A stretch of DNA of 64,000 nucleotides from NCBI GenBank assembly GCA_003243425.1, contig QFQP01000034.1:1-64000 (forward strand), written 5' to 3'. A model generated the notes under the pieces. It saw only the letters and a program-made list of their open reading frames with translations. It was not told the origin of the DNA and did not search any database. A program made the position numbers and the translations under genes. Positions 45,588 to 54,426 of this stretch are shown here, one piece after another (positions within the stretch are counted from its first letter, which is position 1; every line of letters begins with the position of its first letter). Source of the stretch: Archangium gephyra (GTDB lineage: Bacteria > Myxococcota > Myxococcia > Myxococcales > Myxococcaceae).

Positions 45588-48541
45588 GAACCATCAGCGC
45601 AACGGCGGCCGCCGCGCGCGCGGCTGGTGTGCAAGCCGACTTCGTTCGCGTTCTCGTGAAGGACGCCGGCGGCACCTGGCGAGACCTCACGACGTACGCC
45701 GGCGCGAACGCGGTGAAGACCGTGGCCTGGGCAGAGAGCGTGTCGGAGCCGCACCGCACGGCCGACGTCACGCTGGTGCGTGAGTTCTTCAAGCTCTCGT
45801 TCTCGCCGTGGATCTCCGCGAGCGCCATCAACAAGGGCTTCGTGCACACCGCGTCGTCAGACGCGCTCCTGCAGCTCAACCGCGAGTTCCGCATCGAGGC
45901 GGCCGTCGTGCCCGTCGGCCGCGAGCCTGGCGCGGGTGACTGGCTCGAGGTCTTCCGCGGGCGCATCGACACCATCGACCCGGCGGGAGACGCGTTGAAG
46001 TTCGGTGGGCGCGACCTCGCCGGCAGGCTGGCCGACCAGCAAATCAAGAAGGAGCTCGTCTACTCGCTGGCGGTGCACAGCGGCACGACGCCGGCGCTGC
46101 GTCCATGGGAAGCCGGCATGACGGTGGTCGTCGGGGAATACGTCTTGCCCGCCTCGCGTGGCGACGATGACCCCGGCCAGGGGAAGTTCTACCGATGCAC
46201 CACTGCCGGCACGACGGCCAACGCTGAACCCACGTGGCCAACGAGCGGCACCGTCGCCGACGGCACGGCGGTCTGGACGTACATCGGCGCGACGCAGGCG
46301 CTTGGTCGGCCCGTCGAGCAGGTCATTCAGACCATCCTCGATACGTCGCGCGCCGCGGGCGACGCAGCTGTCACCCTGTACACGCCGGCGTCACCTGGCT
46401 GGGCGGTGAAGGAGTTTCTCCAGGGGCGCGACAAGACGCTCAACGCGGTGCGCGCGCTGGCGCAGCAAATCGGCTGGGACGTGCGCATGCGGTGGGACCC
46501 AGGCACATCGGCGTTCCGGCTCACGCTCTACGAGCCGGAGCGCACGAAGACGCTCGCCGACGCAGCCTTCACCGCACCGCAGTACAAGATGGCGTCGAAG
46601 TTCGAGACGACGCTCGAGAACATCCGCAACGCGTGGACCATCAAGTTCAGCGACGCGTCTGACCTCTGGCCCGACGGCAGCCCGAAGCGGAAGGAAGTCA
46701 CCGTCACGAACCCGACGAGCATCGCGAAGTACGGCGAGCTCTGGGCGGAGATTGCCGAGGGCAGCGCCAGCAACATCGACAGCGTGACCGAGGCCACCAA
46801 GATGGTGAACGCCGCGCTGTCTGACTGCAGCGAGCCCACCGCCGACTTCAGCGTCGAGCTCACCGGTGGGTTCCCCTGGACCGAGACGGGCGACCTCTAC
46901 TCGTTCGACGCGGACGGACGGGTGTTCGACAGCACGCAGAAGATGGCGGTCACGAAGTTCGCGCAGAACTTCGAAGCCGGCACCGCGAAGCTGCGCACCA
47001 CGCTCGACCTCCGCGGCAAGCCGTCGCTGGGCGCGCTGGTGTGGATCGCCGTGCTCATCGACAACCCCATCTACACGGCCATCGGTGGCGCATCGGGGAA
47101 CGGGAACCAGCGCGTTCCGCCGATGAGTCACTACCCGGGCACGAAGACCGTGCGGCCGGTGCCCGTCAGCGTTCCTGGTGGCATCGAGATTCGCCTCGAG
47201 GATTCCACCGTCGACCGAGCGCGGCAGCTGATGGAGTACGAGGTGCACGTCTCCGACAGCGGAAGCCTCACCTTCCCGCCGACGAGCAGCACGCTGCAGG
47301 CTGTGACGAAGGGTGACCGTGTGACGGTCGCAGGTCGCGGTGGCGGGTTGCCGCTCGTCGCCCGCGTGGTGCCGCGCAGCGTGCGCAACGGCCGCGTGGT
47401 GCGCGGGCAGCCGTCGAAGGGCGTCTCGGCGAACACCGGGCGAGTGACGGCGGATCTGCTCGATTCGTTGGCGGTGCTCGGCGGTCCCCTCAACAGCGGA
47501 TTCGAGGACTACCCGACGACCGCGCGCCCACCGTCGCACTGGAGCTCGAGCGAATGGGGCAGCGCAGACATCACCGTCGACAGCGACACCACCGTCGGCC
47601 GGTACGTGAAGTTCATCGGCAAGGCCGGCATGACGAGCGACGTGTTCGGCATCGGCGACGCGCCGCTTGCTGCGCTCGTCGGGTGGCTGCGTTGCACGGA
47701 GCCCGGCGACAACCTCGAGCTCCGGGTGCTCTGGTACAGCGACGCCGGCACGACGCTGCTGAGCACGACGACGCTGGTGGTGACGCCGACGTTCGCGACC
47801 ATCAACACCTGGTCCCGCTACTCGACGGTCCTCACGCCACCCGCCGGCGCGAACTTCGCGCGCGTGGCGGCGGTTCGAGACACCATCGTGTCGTCCGCGT
47901 GGTGGGGCATCGGCAGCCTCGAGCTCCAAGCCTTTTCGCGCGCGACGCTCACCGTGCTGCAGACCGGGTTCCCCTCGCCGATGCGCATCGCGGGCGCGAA
48001 CCAGTGGGACCTGGTGAACACCGATGGCGACTGGAGCCTGGGCAACTCGTCGCACCGCATCGTCATCGGAAACGCGCTCGGTGGTGGCGGTGCTGGTGCG
48101 GCCGGCATCGCCGTGAAGTCGTCGACGGGGTTGAATCAGCTGACGCTCGGCGCTGGTCTCACGTCGACGCAGCAGCAGGCCATCACCATCGTGTCAGGCA
48201 TCACGGCGATTGCGCAGTCACCATGGGTGGCGCCGACGTTTCAGAACAGCTTCAGCAACTACTCGGGAACGCACCAGCCCTGCGGGTACTACAAGGATTC
48301 GTGCGGCACCGTGCACCTGCGCGGGCTGATTCAGCGGCCCGCCGGCGCGCTGACGCTCGCCGCCATCTTCACGCTGCCCAGCGGCTTTCGTTCGCAGAAG
48401 GAGACGCTCTTCACGGTCTTCGCGAGCGGCGGCTACTGCTACATCCGAGTGAACGCGAACGGCACCGTCGACTGTTCCGGCGGCGTCGCCGGCTGGAACA
48501 CGTACTTCTCACTCGACGTCATCAAGTTCGACACCAGGTGA
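45584..48541 (+). CDS. Tail hub / receptor-binding protein
   Basis: 985 residues. N-terminal ~450 residues look like a siphovirus hub or tail-tip protein (RVLVKDAGGTWRDLTTY, FEVFRGRIDTID-type strands), the middle is beta-rich, and the C-terminal 120 residues (NYSGTHQPCGYYKDSCGTVHLRGLI, AIFTLPSGFRS, GGYCYIRVNANGTVDCSGGVAGW) are a typical receptor-binding head domain. So hub and tip appear fused in one chain. Start ATG 45584 overlaps the previous stop. Confidence 0.75.
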   Translation: MRTISATAAAARAAGVQADFVRVLVKDAGGTWRDLTTYAGANAVKTVAWAESVSEPHRTADVTLVREFFKLSFSPWISASAINKGFVHTASSDALLQLNREFRIEAAVVPVGREPGAGDWLEVFRGRIDTIDPAGDALKFGGRDLAGRLADQQIKKELVYSLAVHSGTTPALRPWEAGMTVVVGEYVLPASRGDDDPGQGKFYRCTTAGTTANAEPTWPTSGTVADGTAVWTYIGATQALGRPVEQVIQTILDTSRAAGDAAVTLYTPASPGWAVKEFLQGRDKTLNAVRALAQQIGWDVRMRWDPGTSAFRLTLYEPERTKTLADAAFTAPQYKMASKFETTLENIRNAWTIKFSDASDLWPDGSPKRKEVTVTNPTSIAKYGELWAEIAEGSASNIDSVTEATKMVNAALSDCSEPTADFSVELTGGFPWTETGDLYSFDADGRVFDSTQKMAVTKFAQNFEAGTAKLRTTLDLRGKPSLGALVWIAVLIDNPIYTAIGGASGNGNQRVPPMSHYPGTKTVRPVPVSVPGGIEIRLEDSTVDRARQLMEYEVHVSDSGSLTFPPTSSTLQAVTKGDRVTVAGRGGGLPLVARVVPRSVRNGRVVRGQPSKGVSANTGRVTADLLDSLAVLGGPLNSGFEDYPTTARPPSHWSSSEWGSADITVDSDTTVGRYVKFIGKAGMTSDVFGIGDAPLAALVGWLRCTEPGDNLELRVLWYSDAGTTLLSTTTLVVTPTFATINTWSRYSTVLTPPAGANFARVAAVRDTIVSSAWWGIGSLELQAFSRATLTVLQTGFPSPMRIAGANQWDLVNTDGDWSLGNSSHRIVIGNALGGGGAGAAGIAVKSSTGLNQLTLGAGLTSTQQQAITIVSGITAIAQSPWVAPTFQNSFSNYSGTHQPCGYYKDSCGTVHLRGLIQRPAGALTLAAIFTLPSGFRSQKETLFTVFASGGYCYIRVNANGTVDCSGGVAGWNTYFSLDVIKFDTR

Positions 48542-48553
48542 AGGGAGCTCCGC

Positions 48554-48829
48554 ATGCCGCTGTCTGAAGAGAGCGTGATCGACCACATTCGCGTGCAGCC
48601 CGAAGGCGAGCTGCTCGTGTTCAGCTACTCGCGCATCGTGCGCGATGGCGTCGAAGTCGCGCGCGGCCCCGTGGAAGGCCGAGTGATTCTCCCCGGCGAC
48701 GACTTCGAAGCGGAACCCAACGAACGCGTGCGCGACATCGCGCGCGTCGTGCACACGCCTGCCGTCGTCGCGGCGTACCAGGCGGCGACGGAGAACACGC
48801 CGCCGCCGTTGCCGACGAGCGAGGGCTGA
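48554..48829 (+). CDS. Small phage hypothetical protein
   Basis: 91 residues; ATG 48554 follows AAGGGAGCTCCGC, a fair ribosome site. Acidic, soluble. VIDHIRVQPEGELLVFSYSRIVRDGVEV suggests a small beta fold. Located at the end of the tail module; function unknown. Confidence 0.6.
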   Translation: MPLSEESVIDHIRVQPEGELLVFSYSRIVRDGVEVARGPVEGRVILPGDDFEAEPNERVRDIARVVHTPAVVAAYQAATENTPPPLPTSEG

Positions 48830-48833
48830 CCCG

Positions 48834-48858
48834 CTGGTAACGGGACGGGTGTTACCAG
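48834..48858. repeat. Phage inverted repeat, copy 2
   Basis: Arms CTGGTAAC and GTTACCAG, 9-base spacer, followed by CGCGGGCATACC. The GTG start of the holin-like gene lies 21 bases after the second arm and lacks a clear Shine-Dalgarno sequence. Same design as copy 1 at 34818. Confidence 0.65.
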
Positions 48859-48879
48859 CGCGGGCATACCGTCTTCGTT

Positions 48880-49218
48880 GTGAACTTCGGCGCTCTCATC
48901 CGGTGGGGCCTGGTCGCCTTCGCGGTGCTCGTCGCCCTGCCCGCTCTCGCTCAGGCCGCGCTGCCGGTCGACCCTCACAAGCTCGTCGACGACATGAACA
49001 CGAAGGCGCTGGCCACGGTGGTGGTCGTGCTGCTCTTCGTCGTGTGGCGGCTCTACCGAGACCTGCACGTTGAGCGAAACGCGCGCGTCAGCGACCTGAA
49101 GGAGTTCCACGCCGTCGTGCTGCAGACGAACACGGCGGCGGTGACGTTGGGGCTGAAGATGGCCGATGGCCTCGACGCTCTCGACAAGGCGGCCGACAGA
49201 CTCGCGAGGCAATCATGA
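48880..49218 (+). CDS. Probable holin
   Basis: 112 residues, GTG start. Two hydrophobic segments: WGLVAFAVLVALPALAQAA near the N-terminus and ALATVVVVLLFVVWRLY at about 44-60, then a charged helical tail. Place beside the endolysin supports a class II holin; sequence alone is not decisive. Confidence 0.6.
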   Translation: MNFGALIRWGLVAFAVLVALPALAQAALPVDPHKLVDDMNTKALATVVVVLLFVVWRLYRDLHVERNARVSDLKEFHAVVLQTNTAAVTLGLKMADGLDALDKAADRLARQS

Positions 49219-49397
49219 TGACCCGCAAGGAAGTGGCGACGCTCAAGCAGCAGAGCGAGGCCGCGTTGAAGTCCGTGCGCGACACGCTCGAGCGCATCGT
49301 CGAAGAGACCGACCGCCGCCTGGCGAAGCTGCAGGAGCGCCTCGAGCACTCGCCTCCGCGTCGCCGGAGTCACCCTTCACTTCCGGTGGTGCGCTGA
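49215..49397 (+). CDS. Small coiled-coil lysis-region protein
   Basis: 60 residues, ATG 49215 overlapping the previous stop. Helical heptads (EVATLKQQSEAALKSVRDTLERIVEETDRRLAKLQERL). Function unknown; may help the holin or be a small structural protein. Confidence 0.55.
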   Translation: MMTRKEVATLKQQSEAALKSVRDTLERIVEETDRRLAKLQERLEHSPPRRRSHPSLPVVR

Positions 49398-49864
49398 TGC
49401 CTGCTGTTCTTCATCTCGAGCGAGCTCGAGGCGTTCATCCAGACCTGCGTGCGTTGCTCGACGAGTGGGCGAAGCACGGCTCTCACGACATCGTGGTCGC
49501 TCCGAATGGTGGCGTGCGCACCGACGAGAAGCTGCAGGCGCAGCTCGCGGCTGGGGGCTCGAGCAAGGCGACGACGCTGCGCAGCACACCGCACGGCCGT
49601 GCCGCGGCACTCGATGTGTGGCCCGTCAGTTTTCTGCCGTACGTGCCCGCGGCGAACGGCGGCACTGGCAAGCGGTGGGTCTCCTGGGAGAACCTGCCGG
49701 AGCTCGTGCGTCGCGAGTTCCACGTCTTCGGTCTCTTCGCCGAGACCCAGGGCTTCGAGTGGGGAGGCCGCTGGCGTGACGAAGTGTTCAAAACCGGTGA
49801 CCAGCCGCACGTGCAAATGAAGGGCTGGAAGACGATGCCCTTCCCGCCGCCGGTGTTTCTGTGA
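49397..49864 (+). CDS. Endolysin, M15-type peptidoglycan peptidase
   Basis: 155 residues. Zinc ligands of the VanY/M15 family are visible: His66 and Asp73 in HGRAAALDVWP, and His138 in DQPHVQM with the acid in FEWGGRW. Cleaves peptide cross-links (L-Ala-D-Glu or D-Ala-D-Ala). No export signal, so it depends on the holin. Start overlaps the previous stop. Confidence 0.88.
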   Translation: MPAVLHLERARGVHPDLRALLDEWAKHGSHDIVVAPNGGVRTDEKLQAQLAAGGSSKATTLRSTPHGRAAALDVWPVSFLPYVPAANGGTGKRWVSWENLPELVRREFHVFGLFAETQGFEWGGRWRDEVFKTGDQPHVQMKGWKTMPFPPPVFL

Positions 49865-49962
49865 CCGACCTCTTCGTGCTGCGTGACTTCATCGTGCGAA
49901 GCGCCGCAGTCGTCGGGGTGCTCGCATTGCTCGGGTCGTTCGCCGCGGGCTGCTGGTCGTGA
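49861..49962 (+). CDS. Tiny lipoprotein, outer-spanin (Rz1)-like
   Basis: 33 residues, GTG start overlapping the endolysin stop. Begins TDLFVLRDFIVRSAAVVGVLALLGSFAAGCWS: a hydrophobic segment ending in lipobox FAAGC. Its stop overlaps the next start. Size and place fit a minimal outer-membrane spanin partner. Very short, so moderate certainty. Confidence 0.5.
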   Translation: MTDLFVLRDFIVRSAAVVGVLALLGSFAAGCWS

Positions 49963-50480
49963 AGCTCACCGACACCGCCTCGAGGTGGTTGGTGTGGCCG
50001 CTGCTCGCCGTCGCCCTCGTCGCCGCGGCGGCTGCAGCGCGATGGCTCGACCCGCCGGTGATCACCGAGACGACGGTCGACGTGAAGGTCGTGCGCCGCG
50101 AGGTCGTGAAGTGGAAGAAGGCGCGCATCGTCGACACGTACACGAAGAAGACGCCTGTGCTTCTGTCGGCGCCCGACGGTGGCGCGGTGCTCGCGACGAT
50201 CGAAGAGCACTCGACGCGCGACCGCAGCACAGCGGAAGGTTCATCAACCGCGGTGTCGACAGAAGCCTCCAGTGCGACGAGTAGCACCAAGCTCGAGCTG
50301 GCGCGCTATCGCATCGGCGCGCAGGTAGGAGCGTCGTGGCGTGAACCAGCCGTGCCGATCGCTGGTCCGTTGGTTCTGGGGGTCACCGTCGACGTGCGTC
50401 TCGGCGACCTTCCCGTGTGGCTGGGTGCATGGGGCGGTACCTACGGAGCTGCTGGCGGAGCGATCACCGGCGAGTTCTGA
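49959..50480 (+). CDS. Membrane-anchored lysis-module protein, possible inner spanin
   Basis: 173 residues, GTG start overlapping the tiny lipoprotein stop. One N-terminal helix (LVWPLLAVALVAAAAAARWL), then a basic periplasmic region (VKVVRREVVKWKKARIVDTYTKK) and a Gly-rich C-terminus. Paired with the 33-residue lipoprotein it resembles an i-spanin/o-spanin set. The C-terminal part is unusual for a spanin. Confidence 0.5.
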   Translation: MKLTDTASRWLVWPLLAVALVAAAAAARWLDPPVITETTVDVKVVRREVVKWKKARIVDTYTKKTPVLLSAPDGGAVLATIEEHSTRDRSTAEGSSTAVSTEASSATSSTKLELARYRIGAQVGASWREPAVPIAGPLVLGVTVDVRLGDLPVWLGAWGGTYGAAGGAITGEF

Positions 50481-50604
50481 CCTGGTGTCAGCGCTGATCA
50501 GGGATCATCTGATTGCAGCCTTCGACGCCGAAAGTGATGGTGTTCCGCAGAGCAATCGCGTGCAACTTGTTGATCTGCAGGGCGCGTGACGCCATCGTGT
50601 TCTG

Positions 50605-51669
50605 GTGGACTCTTACATTTGCCTGCAAGACCCGGACGACGCTGAATCGACGACCACGTTAGAGAGCATCCTCGCAGGATGCGAAGATGCCACCTCAGGG
50701 GGCGCGATCTTCGCGTACGCATCGCAGCGTGGGATTGCCACGCTGTTCAGCGACAAGGTTTTCCGGAACTTTGTGAGACGGGCTTCGTTCGACCTGGTGG
50801 TCGGGCTGGATGCGATCACAACGGTGGGGTCGCTGGAGCAACTCCAAGAAGAGAGCAGGCGGTACCCGAAGCTCGTCGCTCGCGCGTTCCTGCATGGCCG
50901 GAAAGACGGCATCTTTCATCCAAAGTTCGCGTGGTTTCGAGATGCCGACGGCGGTCAGGCGATTGTCGGGTCTGGCAATCTCACTCCTGGCGGTTTGCAC
51001 GGAAACTGGGAGGCGTTCTCTCGGCAGAAGTTCGGCCTCAACGCGGCGGCGACGGTGGAGACGGAGTGGGCTGGCTGGAAGGCCCGTCATCAGTCTGAAC
51101 TACGGAAAGTGTCTGATCCTGAAGCAATCGCCCGAGCTGCATTAAACAAGAAGAATCTGGTGGTCGCACCCGACGCCGAAGACGAGATCTTCGCCGCGCC
51201 CCCGCCGCCGTCATCGGACGACGACGTTCTCGTCGCGGAATTACCCAAGGGTGGCCGAGAGAAGCCTCGTTGGGCTCAGGCAAATTTCAACTACGACACA
51301 TTCACTTCGTTCTTTCACCTTCACCCATCGGCGACGCGCCGCGTGGTCCTGTGGCACGTCGACAGCAACGGAAAGCTGGGACAAGCGGAAATTCGCCAGA
51401 GCGTGGCGGTTAAAAGCCAGAATTTTCGTATCGAACTGGAGGCCGCGCATGGGCTCGCATATCCCGATGCGGCCCCTCCAATTGTCATGTTCCGCCGCAT
51501 TGGAACACGACGCTTTCGCTATCAACTTCTGATGCCTGATCAAACAGACTACGCGAAAGCGAATGTAATTCTAGAAGCGCTCTGGAGCGGATCGGCTCGG
51601 TTCATGAGGAGAGTTACCCTGAGTTCAGTTCGGCTCCAGAACTTCTGGCCGAACTCGCCCCTGCTTTAA
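50605..51669 (+). CDS. PLD-family restriction endonuclease, BfiI-like
   Basis: 354 residues, GTG start. One PLD active-site motif: His105-x-Lys107 in FHPKFAW and Asn125 in GSGN, i.e. HxK...GSxN. BfiI, a metal-independent type IIS enzyme with this fold, is 358 residues long with catalytic His105 (from memory), a close match in length and place. The N-terminal domain to about 190 would be the nuclease; the C-terminal 150 residues would bind DNA. Two DNA methyltransferases flank it, as with BfiI. Codon use here is less GC-biased than in the phage genes, suggesting later gain. The 124 bp upstream hold no clear gene. Confidence 0.75.
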   Translation: MDSYICLQDPDDAESTTTLESILAGCEDATSGGAIFAYASQRGIATLFSDKVFRNFVRRASFDLVVGLDAITTVGSLEQLQEESRRYPKLVARAFLHGRKDGIFHPKFAWFRDADGGQAIVGSGNLTPGGLHGNWEAFSRQKFGLNAAATVETEWAGWKARHQSELRKVSDPEAIARAALNKKNLVVAPDAEDEIFAAPPPPSSDDDVLVAELPKGGREKPRWAQANFNYDTFTSFFHLHPSATRRVVLWHVDSNGKLGQAEIRQSVAVKSQNFRIELEAAHGLAYPDAAPPIVMFRRIGTRRFRYQLLMPDQTDYAKANVILEALWSGSARFMRRVTLSSVRLQNFWPNSPLL

Positions 51670-53075
51670 CCGCTACAGAGGAGCAGCACTTCGGCGTCGT
51701 AGAAAACGCGCGCGTTTCGCTGCGTCTGGTTGAGCTTGTTGTGAGCGTAACGCCCCACGGATCGCACCTCCACCCGCTTGAACGACTTCTCCGCCAACTC
51801 CACCAAGCCATCGATCGTCATCAGGCGCGGCCGCCCACCTTCCGACGACTGAAACGGCGAGTACGAGACGACGAGCGGCGCATTCAGTCGCTTTACCCCT
51901 TCGAACAGCGCCGTGAACGCCGCCGGCGCTTGGCTCTTGATGCAGAATGGGGATTGATGGCGGTCGACGCGGTAGAAGCCACGGCTCATGACATCTCGCT
52001 GGCCGAGACGCATGGTGGACACCGTCGGGTTGTCTCGGAGACACATCGTCTCCAGCACATGGTAAAAGCGGCTGTAGTGATCGCGCGTGTACGGCGGGTC
52101 TGCGTAAACCACGCTCGGCGTGCTCGAAGGGGCTTTCAGAAAATCGCGGTAGTCGGCGCGAATTGTCTGATGACGATGGCTCGCTCGAGGGACTGCGTCG
52201 TAGCGCTCGGCCCAATGTAGAAACGCGTCACGCGGTTCGCGCGCGCGGTCCCTAATGATCTGCCGAGTCAAGTGACGTTTCGGCTGGCCCTGCGCATCAC
52301 GAGGTCGAATCGGTTGCGCGAACTGCTTCCCTACCGTGTTCACAATCTCGCTCGCCGTGCTGAGCACCATCGCCAGGAAATAGTCCCGCTGCCGCAGGGG
52401 CAGTCCGTGCGCAACGTCGAGGAGCGCGTCCAGTTCAGCAGCCTGGGCCACTGAGAAATACACGCCGCCGTAGTAGCGAGTCAGGATGGCTCGTTGATCT
52501 GCGGACAGCCCCTCCTTCGCCAGTTGCTTCGTGGCGGACCGGAGAGCCGTCGCGAGACGACGCCCCTTGGCTTCTGCCGAAGAGGAATCGAAGGCAAGCA
52601 ACGAGGCGTATTCGACGAAGTCGCAGAGAGGTTCTGGGTTCCCGGCATCTGCTTCCGCGATGCATTCTTTCTCGTAGTCAACGAGAGGCGCGACGGCCCG
52701 GCTGAGCTTCTTGAAGAACTCGGACTCTCGCGCTGCGGCGACCAGACTCATCGCGCTGGGGCTCTTGGGCCCTCGCACGGGAGCGAGCATCGCGGAACAG
52801 ACGACTCGCGAATATTCTTGGATGTCGACAGCCGTCACGGGCCGATGGGCGGACAGCGCCAGTGAGACGGTTCCAGATCCCGCGAAGAGGTCGCAGGCCG
52901 AACCATTGGGGCGGGCGAGCTCGTTAATCGCGTCGATGATCGGCCCAGTGATCCGAAGCTTGCTGCCAAGGTAGTGGATCGGTCGGAACGAGTAGCTCTC
53001 CTCAGGGGCAAGAACTGCCCCGAGGGGAAGAGCAAGGTTCGTTGAGGCTGCAGTGCTCAAACGCGTTGGTCCCAT
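51666..53075 (-). CDS. DNA adenine methyltransferase, D12/Dam class
   Basis: 469 residues. SAM motif DLFAGSGT (62-69) and catalytic DPPYTRDHY at about 326. IHYLGSKLRI, near the N-terminus, is the D12-class opening. It has an extra middle region compared with Dam. Convergent with the nuclease gene by a 4-bp overlap, divergent from the second methyltransferase. ATG 53075 is taken over an upstream TTG at 53078. Predicted to protect one strand of the island's target site. Confidence 0.85.
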   Translation of the reverse strand: MGPTRLSTAASTNLALPLGAVLAPEESYSFRPIHYLGSKLRITGPIIDAINELARPNGSACDLFAGSGTVSLALSAHRPVTAVDIQEYSRVVCSAMLAPVRGPKSPSAMSLVAAARESEFFKKLSRAVAPLVDYEKECIAEADAGNPEPLCDFVEYASLLAFDSSSAEAKGRRLATALRSATKQLAKEGLSADQRAILTRYYGGVYFSVAQAAELDALLDVAHGLPLRQRDYFLAMVLSTASEIVNTVGKQFAQPIRPRDAQGQPKRHLTRQIIRDRAREPRDAFLHWAERYDAVPRASHRHQTIRADYRDFLKAPSSTPSVVYADPPYTRDHYSRFYHVLETMCLRDNPTVSTMRLGQRDVMSRGFYRVDRHQSPFCIKSQAPAAFTALFEGVKRLNAPLVVSYSPFQSSEGGRPRLMTIDGLVELAEKSFKRVEVRSVGRYAHNKLNQTQRNARVFYDAEVLLLCSG

Positions 53076-53182
53076 CAAAAATTGAGCAGCGCCGCCGAAG
53101 AACGCGGCACACTTCTTCGAGTGTCATACCCGACCTGTAGAGTATGGGCCCACTCCATCCGCTTGAGGGAGCGAGCTCCACA
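53076..53182. promoter_or_regulatory. Divergent promoter region of the two methyltransferase genes
   Basis: 107 bp between divergent starts. It holds two small inverted repeats, ACACT-TCTTCG-AGTGT at 53109-53124 and CATAC-(12)-GTATG at 53125-53146. They could bind a regulator or be parts of the promoters; no controller gene is visible in the cassette. Confidence 0.4.
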
Positions 53183-54418
53183 ATGAACACTATCTCAGTC
53201 GCTGGACCTGCTGCACGTTCGCCTTTCGGCACTGACTTTCGGCGGGATTCGTTGCTCTCAGCGGGTGACAGGGACACCGGCAACTACATCATTCACGGGG
53301 AGAACACGCGGGTCCTTTCGAGTCTCGCTGCCTCCGCTCCAGGCACGGTGAAGGCCGTCTACATCGACCCGCCGTACAACAACGGCGAACGATACCATCA
53401 CTACAGCGACGCCCTTTCGCACGACGTCTGGCTGGATCAGCTCGTAGCGCGTCTGCACGTGTTGAGAACGCTGCTCACCGACGACGGAAGCGTGTGGATC
53501 TCGATCGATGATCGCGAAGTTCACTACCTGAAGGTGGCCGCAGACCGCGTGTTCGGTCGCGGTAACTTCGTCACGACGATCATCTGGCAGCAGCGAACGA
53601 GCCGCGAAAACCGGAAAGCGTTCTCGAACAACCACGAATACCTTCTTGTGTACGCGAAGGAGGCGAAGCGATTCCGCGAATCCCGGAATTACCTGCCAGC
53701 AACCGAAGCCATCTTGGACCGATACAAGAATCCGGACAATGACCCGCGTGGCTCGTGGCAGTCAGTCTCTGCGTCGGTGCAAGCGGGCCACGGTACAGCT
53801 TCGCAATTCTACACGCTCGTCGCGCCGAACGGTCGGACGCATGAGCCGCCGAAGGGCCGCTGCTGGATCTACTCGAAAGAGCGCATGCTCCAAGAGATTC
53901 GCGAGAACAACATTTGGTTTGGCAAGAACGGAAACAACGTCCCTCGCATCAAGAGGCTGATGAGCAAGAAGCCACCAGGGCTCACGCCGGAAACGCTTTG
54001 GCCGGCGCACGACGTCGGCACCAGCGACTCAGCGAAGAAGCACTTGCTGCAGCTGTTCCCTCAGCAGCCTGTCTTCGACACGCCGAAACCTGAAGAACTA
54101 ATCGCGCGAGTGCTCCAGATCGCGACGCGTCCTGGTGAACTCGTGTTGGATGCGTACCTCGGTTCCGGCACGACGGCGGCGGTCGCACATAAGATGGGGC
54201 GTCGCTACATCGGGATCGAACGTGGTGAGCAGGCGCTGACGCTCTGCGCAGCCCGACTGAAGGCCGTGGTCGAAGGTGAGGCTGGCGGGATTTCGAGTGC
54301 CTTCGGGTGGACGGGCGGAGGGGGCTTTGACTTCTACCGGCTCCCGAAGTCCACACTGCATGCTGTCCCGGACGAGCCTACATCGCGCCGCGGTCGGCGG
54401 CCGGCCTCGGCGCGATGA
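53183..54418 (+). CDS. Site-specific DNA adenine methyltransferase, DPPY class
   Basis: 411 residues from ATG 53183 (GAGGGAG lies upstream; ATG 53144 is possible). Catalytic DPPYNN at 62-67, SAM motif VLDAYLGSGTT at about 321-331 and GRRYIGIE: the beta class order seen in type III Mod and many type II enzymes. Predicted second enzyme of the cassette, acting on the other strand of an asymmetric site. Its end abuts the decayed HerA fragment. Confidence 0.87.
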   Translation: MNTISVAGPAARSPFGTDFRRDSLLSAGDRDTGNYIIHGENTRVLSSLAASAPGTVKAVYIDPPYNNGERYHHYSDALSHDVWLDQLVARLHVLRTLLTDDGSVWISIDDREVHYLKVAADRVFGRGNFVTTIIWQQRTSRENRKAFSNNHEYLLVYAKEAKRFRESRNYLPATEAILDRYKNPDNDPRGSWQSVSASVQAGHGTASQFYTLVAPNGRTHEPPKGRCWIYSKERMLQEIRENNIWFGKNGNNVPRIKRLMSKKPPGLTPETLWPAHDVGTSDSAKKHLLQLFPQQPVFDTPKPEELIARVLQIATRPGELVLDAYLGSGTTAAVAHKMGRRYIGIERGEQALTLCAARLKAVVEGEAGGISSAFGWTGGGGFDFYRLPKSTLHAVPDEPTSRRGRRPASAR

Positions 54419-54426
54419 CGGTCTGA

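Noticed and set aside
50341..50589. 82-residue forward frame between the lysis genes and the nuclease
   Set aside because: Most of it lies out of frame over the preceding gene; the last part could be a gene remnant but has no recognisable motif.
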